A DNA stretch of 64,000 nt from Aquicoccus sp. G2-2 (GTDB taxonomy: Bacteria; Pseudomonadota; Alphaproteobacteria; Rhodobacterales; Rhodobacteraceae), in NCBI RefSeq assembly GCF_034555965.1, contig NZ_JAYDCK010000003.1, forward strand, positions 1,984,001-2,048,000, written 5' to 3'. The translations under genes were made by a program, and so were the position numbers. Within the stretch, counting starts at the first letter, position 1; each line of letters begins with the position of its first letter. Of this stretch, positions 55,985-64,000 are shown piece by piece. The notes beneath the pieces are model-generated. The model was not told where the DNA came from and did not search any database. It saw nothing but the letters and a program-made list of their open reading frames with translations.

Positions 55985-56362
55985 ATGCCAGCAAAACTGA
56001 AAATACTTCACGTCGAAGATGATATAGATGTTCAGGAAATTACCAAAATTGCACTACAGCTATCCGACAGGTTTGAACTAGTTCAATGCCTTAGCGCGGC
56101 AGAGGCGCTTGATGTTGCTGCACAATATTGCCCTGATATTCTACTTCTGGACGTCATGATGCCTGACATGACGGGTGACGCCTTGCTTGCCAAACTGCGG
56201 GAATTACCCAATTACTCCGAAATCCCTGCAATTTTCATGACGGCTCGGGCCCATGATAGTGAAGTTGCTGCGTTGAAAAAGGCCGGGGGCATTTCCGTCA
56301 TTATCAAGCCGTTTGATCCCATGACGCTTGGCGACGCCATATTGTCTGAAACAGCGATCTAG
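55985..56362 (+). CDS. Single-domain response regulator
   Basis: A 125-residue receiver with no output domain: KILHVEDDIDVQEITKIAL, phospho-acceptor Asp in ILLLDVMMPDMTG and Lys in VIIKPFDP. It starts at ATG 55985 (or GTG 55973, which overlaps the kinase stop as GTGA), so it is coupled to the hybrid kinase, whose own receiver has lost its Asp. This protein may therefore replace the broken receiver and pass phosphate to the Hpt protein at 46183-46530. Confidence 0.9.
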   Translation: MPAKLKILHVEDDIDVQEITKIALQLSDRFELVQCLSAAEALDVAAQYCPDILLLDVMMPDMTGDALLAKLRELPNYSEIPAIFMTARAHDSEVAALKKAGGISVIIKPFDPMTLGDAILSETAI

Positions 56363-56489
56363 AGAGTCGACAATATTCGCCGCATGAGGTGCGCCTCAAA
56401 GCGCGCAAATTACAGCACCATCACAAGATTTGCGCGTTTTTCGCCCCGCGTGACAGGCCGGATTAGCCGTCCGATGGCTTCTTGTTTTT

Positions 56490-56576
56490 TGGTGCGGGCG
56501 GTGGGAGTCGAACCCACACGGGCACAAGGCCCAACAGATTTTAAGTCTGGTATGTCTACCATTCCATCACGCCCGC
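56490..56576 (-). tRNA. tRNA-Leu (anticodon TAA)
   Basis: On the minus strand: acceptor GCGGGCG (56576-56570) pairs with CGCCCGC, the anticodon stem CAGA/TCTG encloses the loop with TAA, a long variable arm TTGGGCCTTGTGCCCGT is present as in class II tRNAs, and the T arm GTGGG-TTCGACT-CCCAC is complete. The CCA end is encoded (56490-56492). It reads TTA and TTG leucine codons. Confidence 0.96.
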
Positions 56577-56674
56577 ATTCGCCCGGATCATACCCGCCGA
56601 ACTTTTCCGGCGAAAGCGCAGAAAGCCCATGATCGGCCAAAATCTTGCCAAGATTGACCGCTAATCCTGCCCAT

Positions 56675-57250
56675 ATGAAAAGCAAACCTACATATGATCG
56701 CTCCGCTGCGAAACGTGCCTTCCAGAAGGGCATGATCATGGCGCTGGGCATTGCCTTCGTGCCGCTTTCGCTGATCGCAACGGCACTTTTCCTGTCCGGC
56801 CATCAACCACAGGATTTCGACGCCAACCTGCGCATCATCCTGATCGTTGTCTGGCTGATCTATGTGTTTGCCGCAGACCGGATCGCCAACCTGCGTTTCT
56901 GGCTCAAGGTGCCGTTCCTGCGCGCATCCAACGTGGGCGAGGTCATTACCATCGTGCTGTTCTCCGGCCTGCTGGCCACCATGCCGCTCCACGATGGCAT
57001 GACGCTTGGTGCGATGGTTGCGCTCTGGCTCAAGGCATTCACCCTCACGGTGCTGTTTCTGGGCGGGCTTTATGCGCTCTTTACCTCGGTTGCCGCCTCA
57101 ACCCGCCGCAAATTCGCGCGCAAACGCACCAATCGGCAGGCACAGGGCAATTCCGGCTCCCCCGGCATAGCCCCGAACACGTCTGATCCGCTCGCGACTC
57201 AGATCACATCCACCAGATCGCTGTCCTTTACCGCCTGCATCGCCACATAG
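56675..57250 (+). CDS. Multi-pass membrane protein of unknown function
   Basis: A 191-residue protein with four hydrophobic segments (IMALGIAFVPLSLIATALFL, ILIVVWLIYVFAADRIANL, VGEVITIVLFSGLLATMPL, KAFTLTVLFLGGLYALFTSV) and a basic tail. No family is recognised. As read, it ends 52 bp inside the convergent Lrp-type gene, and its last 30 residues are low-complexity. If one C is missing in the C5 run near 57171 the protein would stop at about 57184 and not overlap, in line with other single-base losses in this window. The start MKSKPTYDRSA at 56675 is preferred over 56645. Confidence 0.6.
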   Translation: MKSKPTYDRSAAKRAFQKGMIMALGIAFVPLSLIATALFLSGHQPQDFDANLRIILIVVWLIYVFAADRIANLRFWLKVPFLRASNVGEVITIVLFSGLLATMPLHDGMTLGAMVALWLKAFTLTVLFLGGLYALFTSVAASTRRKFARKRTNRQAQGNSGSPGIAPNTSDPLATQITSTRSLSFTACIAT

Positions 57251-57681
57251 GTCGATGTGCCTGCCACATGCGGCAGGTTGGATATCTCCTCGCCCAGCAC
57301 ACGGCGGTAATCGCGCATGTTGCCGGTGCGCACCTTGAGCAGGTAATCAAACCCCGCCGCCATCATATGCGCCTCTTCCACTTCCGCAATCCGCCGCACG
57401 GCCGCGTTGAACTGCCCCAGCGCCTTTTCACGCGTATCAAGCAAGCGCACCTCGACAAACGCCACATGGTCGCGCCCCATCCTTATCGGGTCGAGCATCG
57501 CGCGATAGCCGGTAATCACCCCGCGTTCCTCCAACCGTTTCACCCGCGCCTGCACCGGCGATTTTGAAAGCCCTATCTGCCGTGCCAGGTCGGCAATCGA
57601 AATGCGCCCGTCCCCGGCCAGAATCGCCAGAATCTTCCGATCAAACCCATCCAACCCGTTATTCGCGTTATTTTCAGTCAT
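57199..57681 (-). CDS. putR: Lrp/AsnC-family regulator, probable proline-responsive activator PutR
   Basis: A 160-residue protein with an N-terminal helix-turn-helix (GFDRKILAILAGDGRISIADLARQIGLSKSPVQARVKRLEE) and a C-terminal RAM ligand domain (VAFVEVRLLDT, VEEAHMMAAGFDYLLKVRTGNMRDY). It is divergent from putA with 81 bp between the starts, the classic arrangement of PutR, which activates putA when proline is present. It is close in length to known PutR proteins. Confidence 0.88.
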   Translation of the reverse strand: MTENNANNGLDGFDRKILAILAGDGRISIADLARQIGLSKSPVQARVKRLEERGVITGYRAMLDPIRMGRDHVAFVEVRLLDTREKALGQFNAAVRRIAEVEEAHMMAAGFDYLLKVRTGNMRDYRRVLGEEISNLPHVAGTSTYVAMQAVKDSDLVDVI

Positions 57682-57762
57682 TTTGCCCTCGCCTGAGCCA
57701 TATTTCAGGCCACATGTCCTGCAATCACACGCTATTCTAACCTAAAAGCGCCGGAGATTGCC

Positions 57763-60700
57763 ATGGTTCTGCCTGCCCAGCTCGACACCAACACATATGC
57801 CGATGAAGCCGCCACCCTTACCCGGCTCAGCGATACTGCCGCACTTTCGCCCGAAGCCCGCATCCGCATCTCTGCCCGTGCCGCCGATCTGGTGCGCGGC
57901 ATCCGGTCCGAGGCCAACCCTGGCATGATGGAAGTGTTCCTCGCCGAATACGGCCTCTCCACGCAGGAAGGCATCGCGCTGATGTGCCTTGCCGAAGCCC
58001 TTCTGCGGGTGCCTGATTCCGAAACCATCGACGCGCTCATTGAAGACAAGATCGCACCTTCCGACTGGGCCCGCCACATGGGCCGTTCCACCTCGCCACT
58101 GGTCAACGCCTCAACCTGGGCCTTGATGCTCACCGGCAAGGTGCTTGATGATCCCGAACCCGGCGTCATCGGGGCGCTGCGCGGCGCGGTCAAACGGCTC
58201 GGGGAGCCGGTCATCCGAACCGCCGTCTCCCGCGCGATGAAAGAAATGGGCCGCCAGTTTGTGCTCGGTGAAAACATCACCAATGCCATGAAACGCGCCG
58301 CCGGGATGGAGGCAAAAGGCTACACCTATTCCTATGACATGCTCGGCGAAGCCGCCCGGACAGAGGCCGACGCCACCCGCTATCACCTCGCCTATTCTCG
58401 CGCCATCACCGCCATCGCCGAAGCCTGCCATTCAACCAACATCCGCGCCAATCCCGGTATCTCGGTCAAGCTTTCGGCCCTGCACGCGCGCTATGAACTG
58501 GCACAGGAAGCCCGCGTGATGGAAGAACTGGTGCCGCGCCTGCGTTCGCTCGCCATCCTCGCCAAATCCGCTGGCATGGGCCTCAATATCGACGCAGAGG
58601 AAGCCGACCGCCTCACCCTTTCGCTTGCCGTGATCGAAGCGGTCCTGCCCGAACCGGCCCTTGCTGGCTGGGACGGCTTCGGCATCGTCATCCAAGCCTA
58701 CGGCCTGCGCGCAGCCGAGGTGATCGACCACGTTCATGCCATGGCCGAGCGGGCCGACCGGCGCATCATGGTGCGGTTGGTGAAAGGCGCCTATTGGGAC
58801 ACCGAAATCAAGCGCGCCCAGGTCGAAGGGCTGACCGGCTTCCCGGTCTTCACCCGCAAGCCCGCCACCGATGTCAGCTACATCGCCAATGCCCGCAAAC
58901 TGCTCTCGCTGACCGACCGGATCTATCCGCAATTCGCCACCCACAACGCCCATACCGCCGCTGCCGTGCTCGACATGGCGCGCGAAATGAACGTCCCGGC
59001 AGAAGCTTACGAGTTCCAGCGCCTGCACGGCATGGGCGAAGCACTGCATAATCTGGTTATGGCGCAAGAGCAGACCCGTTGCCGCATCTACGCGCCCGTC
59101 GGTGCGCATCGTGACCTGCTGGCTTACCTCGTGCGCCGCCTGTTGGAAAACGGTGCCAATTCCTCTTTCGTCAATCAGATCGTCGATGACACAGTGCCCC
59201 CTGAAGAAGTCGCGCTCGACCCGTTTGAGGCCCTGACCGCCCCCGCCACCCCGCTGCCCACCGGCCCAGAGCTTTTCACGCCCGAGCGACCCAATTCGCG
59301 CGGCTTTGATCTCGCCCATTGCCCGACGCTCGACGCGCTGCACACCGCCCGCGCACCGTTTCGCACCCATCAATGGCACGCCGCCCCGCTCCTCGCGGGC
59401 CAAGCAGCACCGCAAAAGCCCGCCCCGGCACAAAACCCAGCCGACCCTGCCGACAGCCCCGGCACTATCCACTGGGCCAGCGCCGCAGACGTGGAGACCG
59501 CCCTTTCGTCCGCCGTACCTTGGGCGGCCTCGCCTGCAACGCGCGGCGAAATCCTCTCTCGCGCCGCCGATCTCTACGAGGAAAACCATGGTGAACTATT
59601 CGCCCTGCTCGCCCGCGAAGCTGGCAAAACCTTGCCCGATGCCGTGGCCGAGCTGCGCGAGGCGGTCGATTTCCTGCGCTACTACGCCGCCCACGCGCCC
59701 GATGCGCCGCCCGCAGGCGTGTTCACCTGTATCAGCCCGTGGAACTTCCCGCTTGCCATCTTCACCGGGCAAATCGCCGCCGCGCTGGCCGCAGGAAACG
59801 CCGTGCTCTCGAAACCGGCGGAACAAACCCCGCTCATCGCGCATCGCGCCGCGTCGCTCCTGCTCGAAGCGGGCGTGCCTCCCACGGCATTCCAACTCCT
59901 GCCCGGCGCGGGGAAACCGGCGCAGCACTTACCTCCGATGCGCGGGTGAACGGCGTGGCCTTCACCGGCTCCACCGAAACCGCCCGCATCATCCGCCGCG
60001 CCATGGCACAAAACCTTGCCCCCGGCGCGCCACTCATTGCCGAAACCGGCGGGCTCAACGCGATGATCGTCGATAGCTCGGCCCTGCCCGAACAGGCGGT
60101 GCAGGCAATCGTCGAATCCGCCTTCCAATCCGCCGGGCAACGCTGCTCCGCGCTGCGCTGCCTTTACGTGCAGGAAGACATCGCGCCGCATTTCACCACC
60201 ATGCTCAAGGGCGCGATGGATCAGCTTTCCATGGGCAATCCATGGGCGCTTTCCACCGATGTCGGCCCGGTGATCGAGGTAGAAGCGCAAGACAACATCA
60301 ACGCCCATATCATGCAGGCGCGCACCAGTGGGACATTGATGCACGAATTGCGCACCCCAAATGCGGGCCATTTCATCGCCCCCACGCTGATTTCCGTGCC
60401 GGGGATCGAGGCACTTGAACGCGAGGTGTTCGGCCCCGTTCTGCACCTTGCCACCTTCCGCGCGACCGAGATTGACCGCGTGATCGACGCGATCAACGCC
60501 ACCGGCTACGGCCTCACCTTCGGCCTGCAAACCCGCATCGACGACCGCGTGCAGCATATCTCCGAGCGCATCCAGGCTGGCAACGTCTACGTCAACCGCA
60601 ACCAGATCGGCGCTATCGTCGGCTCACAACCTTTCGGCGGCGAAGGGCTTTCCGGCACCGGGCCGAAGGCGGGCGGCCCAAACTATCTTCCGCGTTTCGG

Positions 60701-61187
60701 CGCGAACCCGGCGCAGACGACCAGCGGCGACTGGCCCGCCGCGATGCCCATTGCCGACATGCAGGCGCTGATCAACACCGCGCCCGCCGGTGCGCCGCCC
60801 ACCACCCTCACCCTTCCCGGCCCCACCGGTGAATCAAACGTGCTCTCCGAACTGTCCCGCGCCCCGCTGCTTTGTCTCGGGCCGGGCGCGGACGCCGCCG
60901 CCGAGCAGGCCGCTCTTGTCCGTGCGCTCGGCGCACCTGCCGCCGTGGCCACCGGCGCATTGCCCCCCGACGCCCTCACCACGCTCACCGGCTTTTCCGG
61001 CGTGCTTTACTGGGGCGGCGAAGCGCAGGCCCGCGCCTATGCTAAGGCGCTGGCCACCCGCGACGGGCCGATCCTGCCGCTGATCACCGGCACCCCCGAT
61101 GCGGCCCATGCAAGGCTTGAACGCCACGTCTGCGTCGATACCACCGCCGCTGGCGGGAACGCGGCGCTTCTCGGCGGCATGGCCTGA
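57763..61187 (+). CDS. putA: Bifunctional proline dehydrogenase/P5C dehydrogenase PutA (frameshifted)
   Basis: First frame (57763-59949): PutA N-terminal and PRODH domain with YSYDMLGEAARTEADATRYH, GISVKLSALHARYE, VRLVKGAYWDTEIK, FATHNAHT and FQRLHGMGEALH; then the start of the ALDH half (FTCISPWNFPLAIFTGQIAAAL). Second frame (to 61187): VAFTGSTETARIIRRAMAQN, AETGGLNAMIVDSSALPEQ, FQSAGQRCSALRCLYVQ with the catalytic Cys, and PFGGEGLSGTGPKAGGPNYL. One base lost in the G4 run at 59910-59913 splits them; repaired length is 1141 residues, normal for PutA. It oxidises proline to glutamate with FAD and NAD, at the membrane. Controlled by the divergent Lrp gene. Confidence 0.93.
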
Positions 61188-61188
61188 G

Positions 61189-61851
61189 CTATTCAATTTC
61201 CAGCGCCGCGCGCCCCACCTCGGTCAAGGCGTAAACCCCGGTCTCGACCTTCACGAACCAGCCATAATGGTTGTCGCGCATCACCGTGGTTGCGCGCACG
61301 ACCCCGGTCTCTCTGGCCACCACCGCCCCCTTGCTCGCCCCGCTTTGCACAAGAAACGCCGCACACCGCAGCGCGCCCTGCCGATACGCGGTCATGATCG
61401 TCTCGCGCGTCATGCCACCCTTGTTCGGATCGCCTTCACGGGCATGAAATTCCTTCAAAAGTGCCGCCCGCCGCGCTTTCGATTTGCGCGGCTTGAACGG
61501 CACCGGGTCGCAATGCACCTGCACCTGTCCGGTGCTCAGCATCACCGAAAGCACCCCCACGCCCAACCGCTTGCACAGCCCCACATTGCCCTTGAACGTC
61601 CGCCAGCCCGCCTTGCCCCGCCAACGCGGCACCGCCACGTAAACCGCATCGCTTAACCGCTGCCGTGCCACCGCCTGTTGCAACAGTTGCAATGAAAACC
61701 CGGTCTTCAACTCGACGATCAGCAACTCTTCGCCGCCGCCGCCAAGCGCCACAACATCCGCCGCGCCCACTTCGCCTTTCACGACATAGCCCATGGCTTC
61801 GAGAAAGGCTTTCACCGGGGCATATAATTCGGTCTCTGTCACGCCGCTCAT
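61189..61851 (-). CDS. DUF2161 protein, putative PD-(D/E)XK phosphodiesterase
   Basis: A 220-residue protein starting MSGVTETELYAPVKAFLEAM. The motif YVVKGEVGAADVVALGGGGEELLIVELKTGFSLQLLQQAVARQ (read in short parts: GEVGAADVVAL, LLIVELKTG) gives the D...E-x-K arrangement of a restriction-like nuclease core; a winged-helix-like C-terminal part follows (ETIMTAYRQGALRCAAFL, YALTEVGRAALEIE). DUF2161 proteins are widespread in alphaproteobacteria and uncharacterised. It is convergent with putA, with stop codons one base apart. Confidence 0.85.
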   Translation of the reverse strand: MSGVTETELYAPVKAFLEAMGYVVKGEVGAADVVALGGGGEELLIVELKTGFSLQLLQQAVARQRLSDAVYVAVPRWRGKAGWRTFKGNVGLCKRLGVGVLSVMLSTGQVQVHCDPVPFKPRKSKARRAALLKEFHAREGDPNKGGMTRETIMTAYRQGALRCAAFLVQSGASKGAVVARETGVVRATTVMRDNHYGWFVKVETGVYALTEVGRAALEIE

Positions 61852-62143
61852 AGGCTGCACTCTAAAGCGTTTCACGCGCCCTGTGAATCCGCTCTGCGCG
61901 ATGAATTAACCTTAACCCTTCGTTACCTGCCCTCGAATTTCTGCCATACACATCGCAGCCAGACCGGCAGCCGGGGTGCAGACACCCAGATTCCACCGTG
62001 CGGTGCCGTTCATCTTCCCTGAAATTTGGTTAACCCCGCCTTGCTGCGCCGCGGCAATTTTCTCTCATCGCCTGCGTGACAAGCCCGCGCGGCGCGCATA
62101 TAAACCGGCCAAAATCGCATAGTCACGAAGGACAAATCACGCC

Positions 62144-63063
62144 ATGACGACCCTTGTTTTCGGCCATAAAAGCCCCGATACAGACTCCACCGGATCGCCG
62201 ATCCTCTGGTCATGGTATCTCAATGAAATCAAAGGTGTAGACGCCAAACCCGCGCTGCTGGGAGAGCCCAACACCGAAGCCGCCTTCATGCTGGCACACT
62301 GGAAGCTCGACAAGCCCGAAATCATCTCCACCGTCCCCCCGGCGCGCCGGTCGTCATCGTCGATACCAACAACCCCGCCGAATTGCCCGACGGCATCAAC
62401 GCCGCCGATATCCGCGAAATCATCGACCATCACAAGCTCACCGGCGGTCTTGAAACGGCCGGCCCCATCGACATCACCATCCGCCCCCTCGCCTGCACCG
62501 CGACCATCATGCTTGATAAAATCGGTAGTGATTACAGCAAATTACCGGACCCCGTAAAAGGTGCGGCGCTGACCTGCATCTTGTCCGATACGCTCGAATT
62601 CCGCTCCCCCACCACCACCGATCACGACCGCGCCGTGGCCGAAAAACTGGCCGCCGATCTGGGTATTTCGATCCCCGATTACGCCGCTGAAATGTTCGCG
62701 GCGAAGTCCGATGTCTCCGCCTTCGCAGATGCAGAATTGCTGCGCATGGACTCCAAGGAATACACCGTCTCCGGCACTAAATTCCGCGTCTCCGTGCTCG
62801 AAACCACCGCCCCGGCAACGCTCCTTGACCGCAAGGCCAGCCTGCTGAAATCAATGGAGAAAGTCGCCTCCGAAGACGGCGTCGATCAGGTGCTATTATT
62901 CGTGATCGACATCCTCAACGAAGAAGCCACCCTGCTGGTGCCCAACGATCTGGTGCGCACGCTGGCAAAGAAAAGCTTCAACGCCGACGCCACCGGCGAT
63001 ACCGTCACCCTACCCGGCGTGATGAGCCGCAAGAAACAGATCATCCCGAACCTGACAATCTAA
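62144..63063 (+). CDS. ppaC: Manganese-dependent inorganic pyrophosphatase (frameshifted)
   Basis: The start frame gives MTTLVFGHKSPDTDSTGSPI, the DHH-family motif I, and runs to EIISTVPP before losing homology. Another frame picks up at GAPVVIVDTNNPAELPDGIN, continues with EIIDHHKLTGGLETAGP (the DHH motif), ILSDTLEFRSPTTT, and the DHHA2 domain to RKKQIIPNLTI. One base missing from the C6 run at 62335-62340 explains the break; repaired length is 306 residues, as expected for class II pyrophosphatase. It hydrolyses pyrophosphate in the cytoplasm using Mn. A strong terminator follows. Confidence 0.93.
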
Positions 63064-63079
63064 ATATCTGGAAATGAAC

Positions 63080-63110
63080 GAATAAAAGCGCCCCAACGGC
63101 GCTTTTATTC
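63080..63110. terminator. Bidirectional rho-independent terminator
   Basis: GAATAAAAGCGCC (63080-63092) and GGCGCTTTTATTC (63098-63110) form a perfect 13-bp stem with a 5-nt loop and AT-rich arms that serve as A and T runs for both directions. It separates the convergent ppaC and aminotransferase genes. Confidence 0.9.
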
Positions 63111-63129
63111 ACCCGAACCACTGCTGCGT

Positions 63130-64000
63130 TTACTCCGCGATTTCCTGCATCGCGGTCAAGAACCGCGCCACTTCGCCGACCGAATTATAGTGGCAAAGCG
63201 ATACCCGCACACAGCCATCAAGCTCCAGCGGCTCCAGCACGTTGCCCGAGTAATGATCCGGCTTGCGGGTATGCGTCCTGATCCCCGCCGCATTCAGCCG
63301 CTCCACCACCTCAAGCGCGCTAACCCCCTCAACCGTAAGCGAAACCAACCCTTCGCGCGCCGGGTTATCCGGCCCGCCGATCAATCCAACCCTGTCCATA
63401 TCGGCCAACCCTTTAAGGTTGCCGGTGCCGTGGATCATCGCTTGCGTGAGCCGCGCTTCTTGGCCATGAATCGCCTCCCCCGCCGCGCGGATACGCGCCG
63501 CGCGTTCCGTCTCGTCTGAAACCTCACCGCCCAGCCAGTCAAGATAGGCCACGACGTCTGACAACGTCGCCCACGCGCCGGTGTCCCGCGTCCCCATCTC
63601 CCAGTTTTTTTCCGGTCCGTTCAATAGGTTGTTATGCGGCATCATTGCCAGCCGATCACTGACCCAAGCCAGCCCATACCCATGGCGCGAAAACATCTTG
63701 TAGGGCGAAATCACATAGCCATCGACACCCAATTCAGCCAGATCAACACTGCCATGCGCGGCGTGCTGAATGCCGTCCACGATGATGAAACACTCCGGGC
63801 TCACCGCCCGGATCGCCGCAGCAACAGCGCCCACATCCACCGCCATGCCGGTGACAGGCGAGGTATGCAGGATCGTGGCCACCCGCACATCCCCGGTGAT
63901 CTCCGGGCGGTAATGCTCCACCCCCACGGTGCCGGTTAAATCGTCATGCGCCACAAGCACATGCGCCATCCCCGCGACCTCGGTCCAGCGCGCCGCCGCA
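63130..64000 (-). CDS. Class V aminotransferase-fold PLP enzyme, C-terminal part (runs off window)
   Basis: At least 289 residues without a start in the window (the frame continues through TEVAGMAHVLVAHDDLTG to position 64000). Motifs of the class V aminotransferase/cysteine desulfurase fold are present: ILHTSPVTGMAVDVGAVA, FIIVDGIQHAAHGSVDL (PLP aspartate and the following Gln-His), YVISPYKMFSRHGYGLAWV with the PLP lysine, and RTHTRKPDHYSGNVLEPL near the end. The exact reaction is open; isopenicillin-N-epimerase-like or desulfurase-like lyases are the nearest types. It is convergent with ppaC. Confidence 0.88.
   Translation of the reverse strand, partial: AAARWTEVAGMAHVLVAHDDLTGTVGVEHYRPEITGDVRVATILHTSPVTGMAVDVGAVAAAIRAVSPECFIIVDGIQHAAHGSVDLAELGVDGYVISPYKMFSRHGYGLAWVSDRLAMMPHNNLLNGPEKNWEMGTRDTGAWATLSDVVAYLDWLGGEVSDETERAARIRAAGEAIHGQEARLTQAMIHGTGNLKGLADMDRVGLIGGPDNPAREGLVSLTVEGVSALEVVERLNAAGIRTHTRKPDHYSGNVLEPLELDGCVRVSLCHYNSVGEVARFLTAMQEIAE

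Noticed and set aside
1-64000. CRISPR arrays, prophage genes, rRNA genes or a replication origin.
   Set aside because: No regularly spaced repeats, phage structural genes, rRNA sequence or DnaA/RepABC-type features were seen.

Overview
The window looks like about 64 kb of chromosome (or a large replicon) from an alphaproteobacterium, most likely the Rhodobacterales/Roseobacter group. The basis is the GC-rich coding sequence, a PutA with a divergent Lrp-type regulator, an imuA-imuB-dnaE2 mutasome, TRAP transporters, CoxL/M/S-type molybdenum hydroxylases, and tRNA genes with an encoded CCA. The assignment comes from protein style only; no database search was possible.

Layout. (1) 0-2.5 kb: the start of a D-2-hydroxyacid dehydrogenase, an SH3-domain exported protein, a BON-MscS channel and tRNA-Gln(TTG). 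(2) 2.7-9.1 kb, minus strand: an envelope module made of MprF (lysyl-phosphatidylglycerol synthase/flippase), a COG4705-type membrane protein, a small exported protein and a DedA-PAP2-LssY_C lipid phosphatase. Divergent from it are a PepSY protein and an OmpR-type two-component pair. (3) 12.1-18.1 kb: a copper/metal module with a DUF305 protein, two cytochromes c, a cupredoxin-CusF fusion, a multicopper oxidase, a TolC-type efflux protein, a lipoprotein and a His-rich protein. (4) 19.0-24.4 kb: the imuA-imuB-dnaE2 translesion mutasome. (5) 24.5-46.0 kb: a catabolic region with a TRAP transporter, a Liv-type ABC transporter, a MarR regulator, a three-subunit molybdenum hydroxylase, a Rieske oxygenase system, an amidohydrolase-type decarboxylase and the complete lower pathway from 2,5-dihydroxypyridine to fumarate (NicX, NicD, NicF, NicE), followed by a TetR regulator. 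The gene set fits picolinate catabolism: picolinate, 6-hydroxypicolinate, 3,6-dihydroxypicolinate, 2,5-dihydroxypyridine, N-formylmaleamate, maleamate, maleate, fumarate. A shared 20-bp near-palindrome lies before the ABC transporter operon, in the marR/Mo-hydroxylase intergenic region and before the decarboxylase-Rieske operon, which suggests one regulon. (6) 46.2-56.4 kb: a signalling island with two sensor kinases, an Hpt protein, three paralogous receiver proteins with eroded GGDEF-like tails, a single receiver and a LuxI-type acyl-homoserine-lactone synthase without a LuxR neighbour. (7) 56.5-64 kb: tRNA-Leu(TAA), a membrane protein, Lrp regulator plus PutA, a DUF2161 protein, a manganese-dependent pyrophosphatase and a partial class V aminotransferase.

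Sequence quality. Eight otherwise well-conserved genes are split by an apparent loss of exactly one base, each placed at or next to a homopolymer run. They are DedA-PAP2-LssY, a cytochrome c, dnaE2, the Liv ATPase G, CoxL, the decarboxylase, putA and ppaC. The uniform direction and context point to a systematic sequencing or assembly error rather than eight pseudogenes, so these genes are annotated here across the frameshift.
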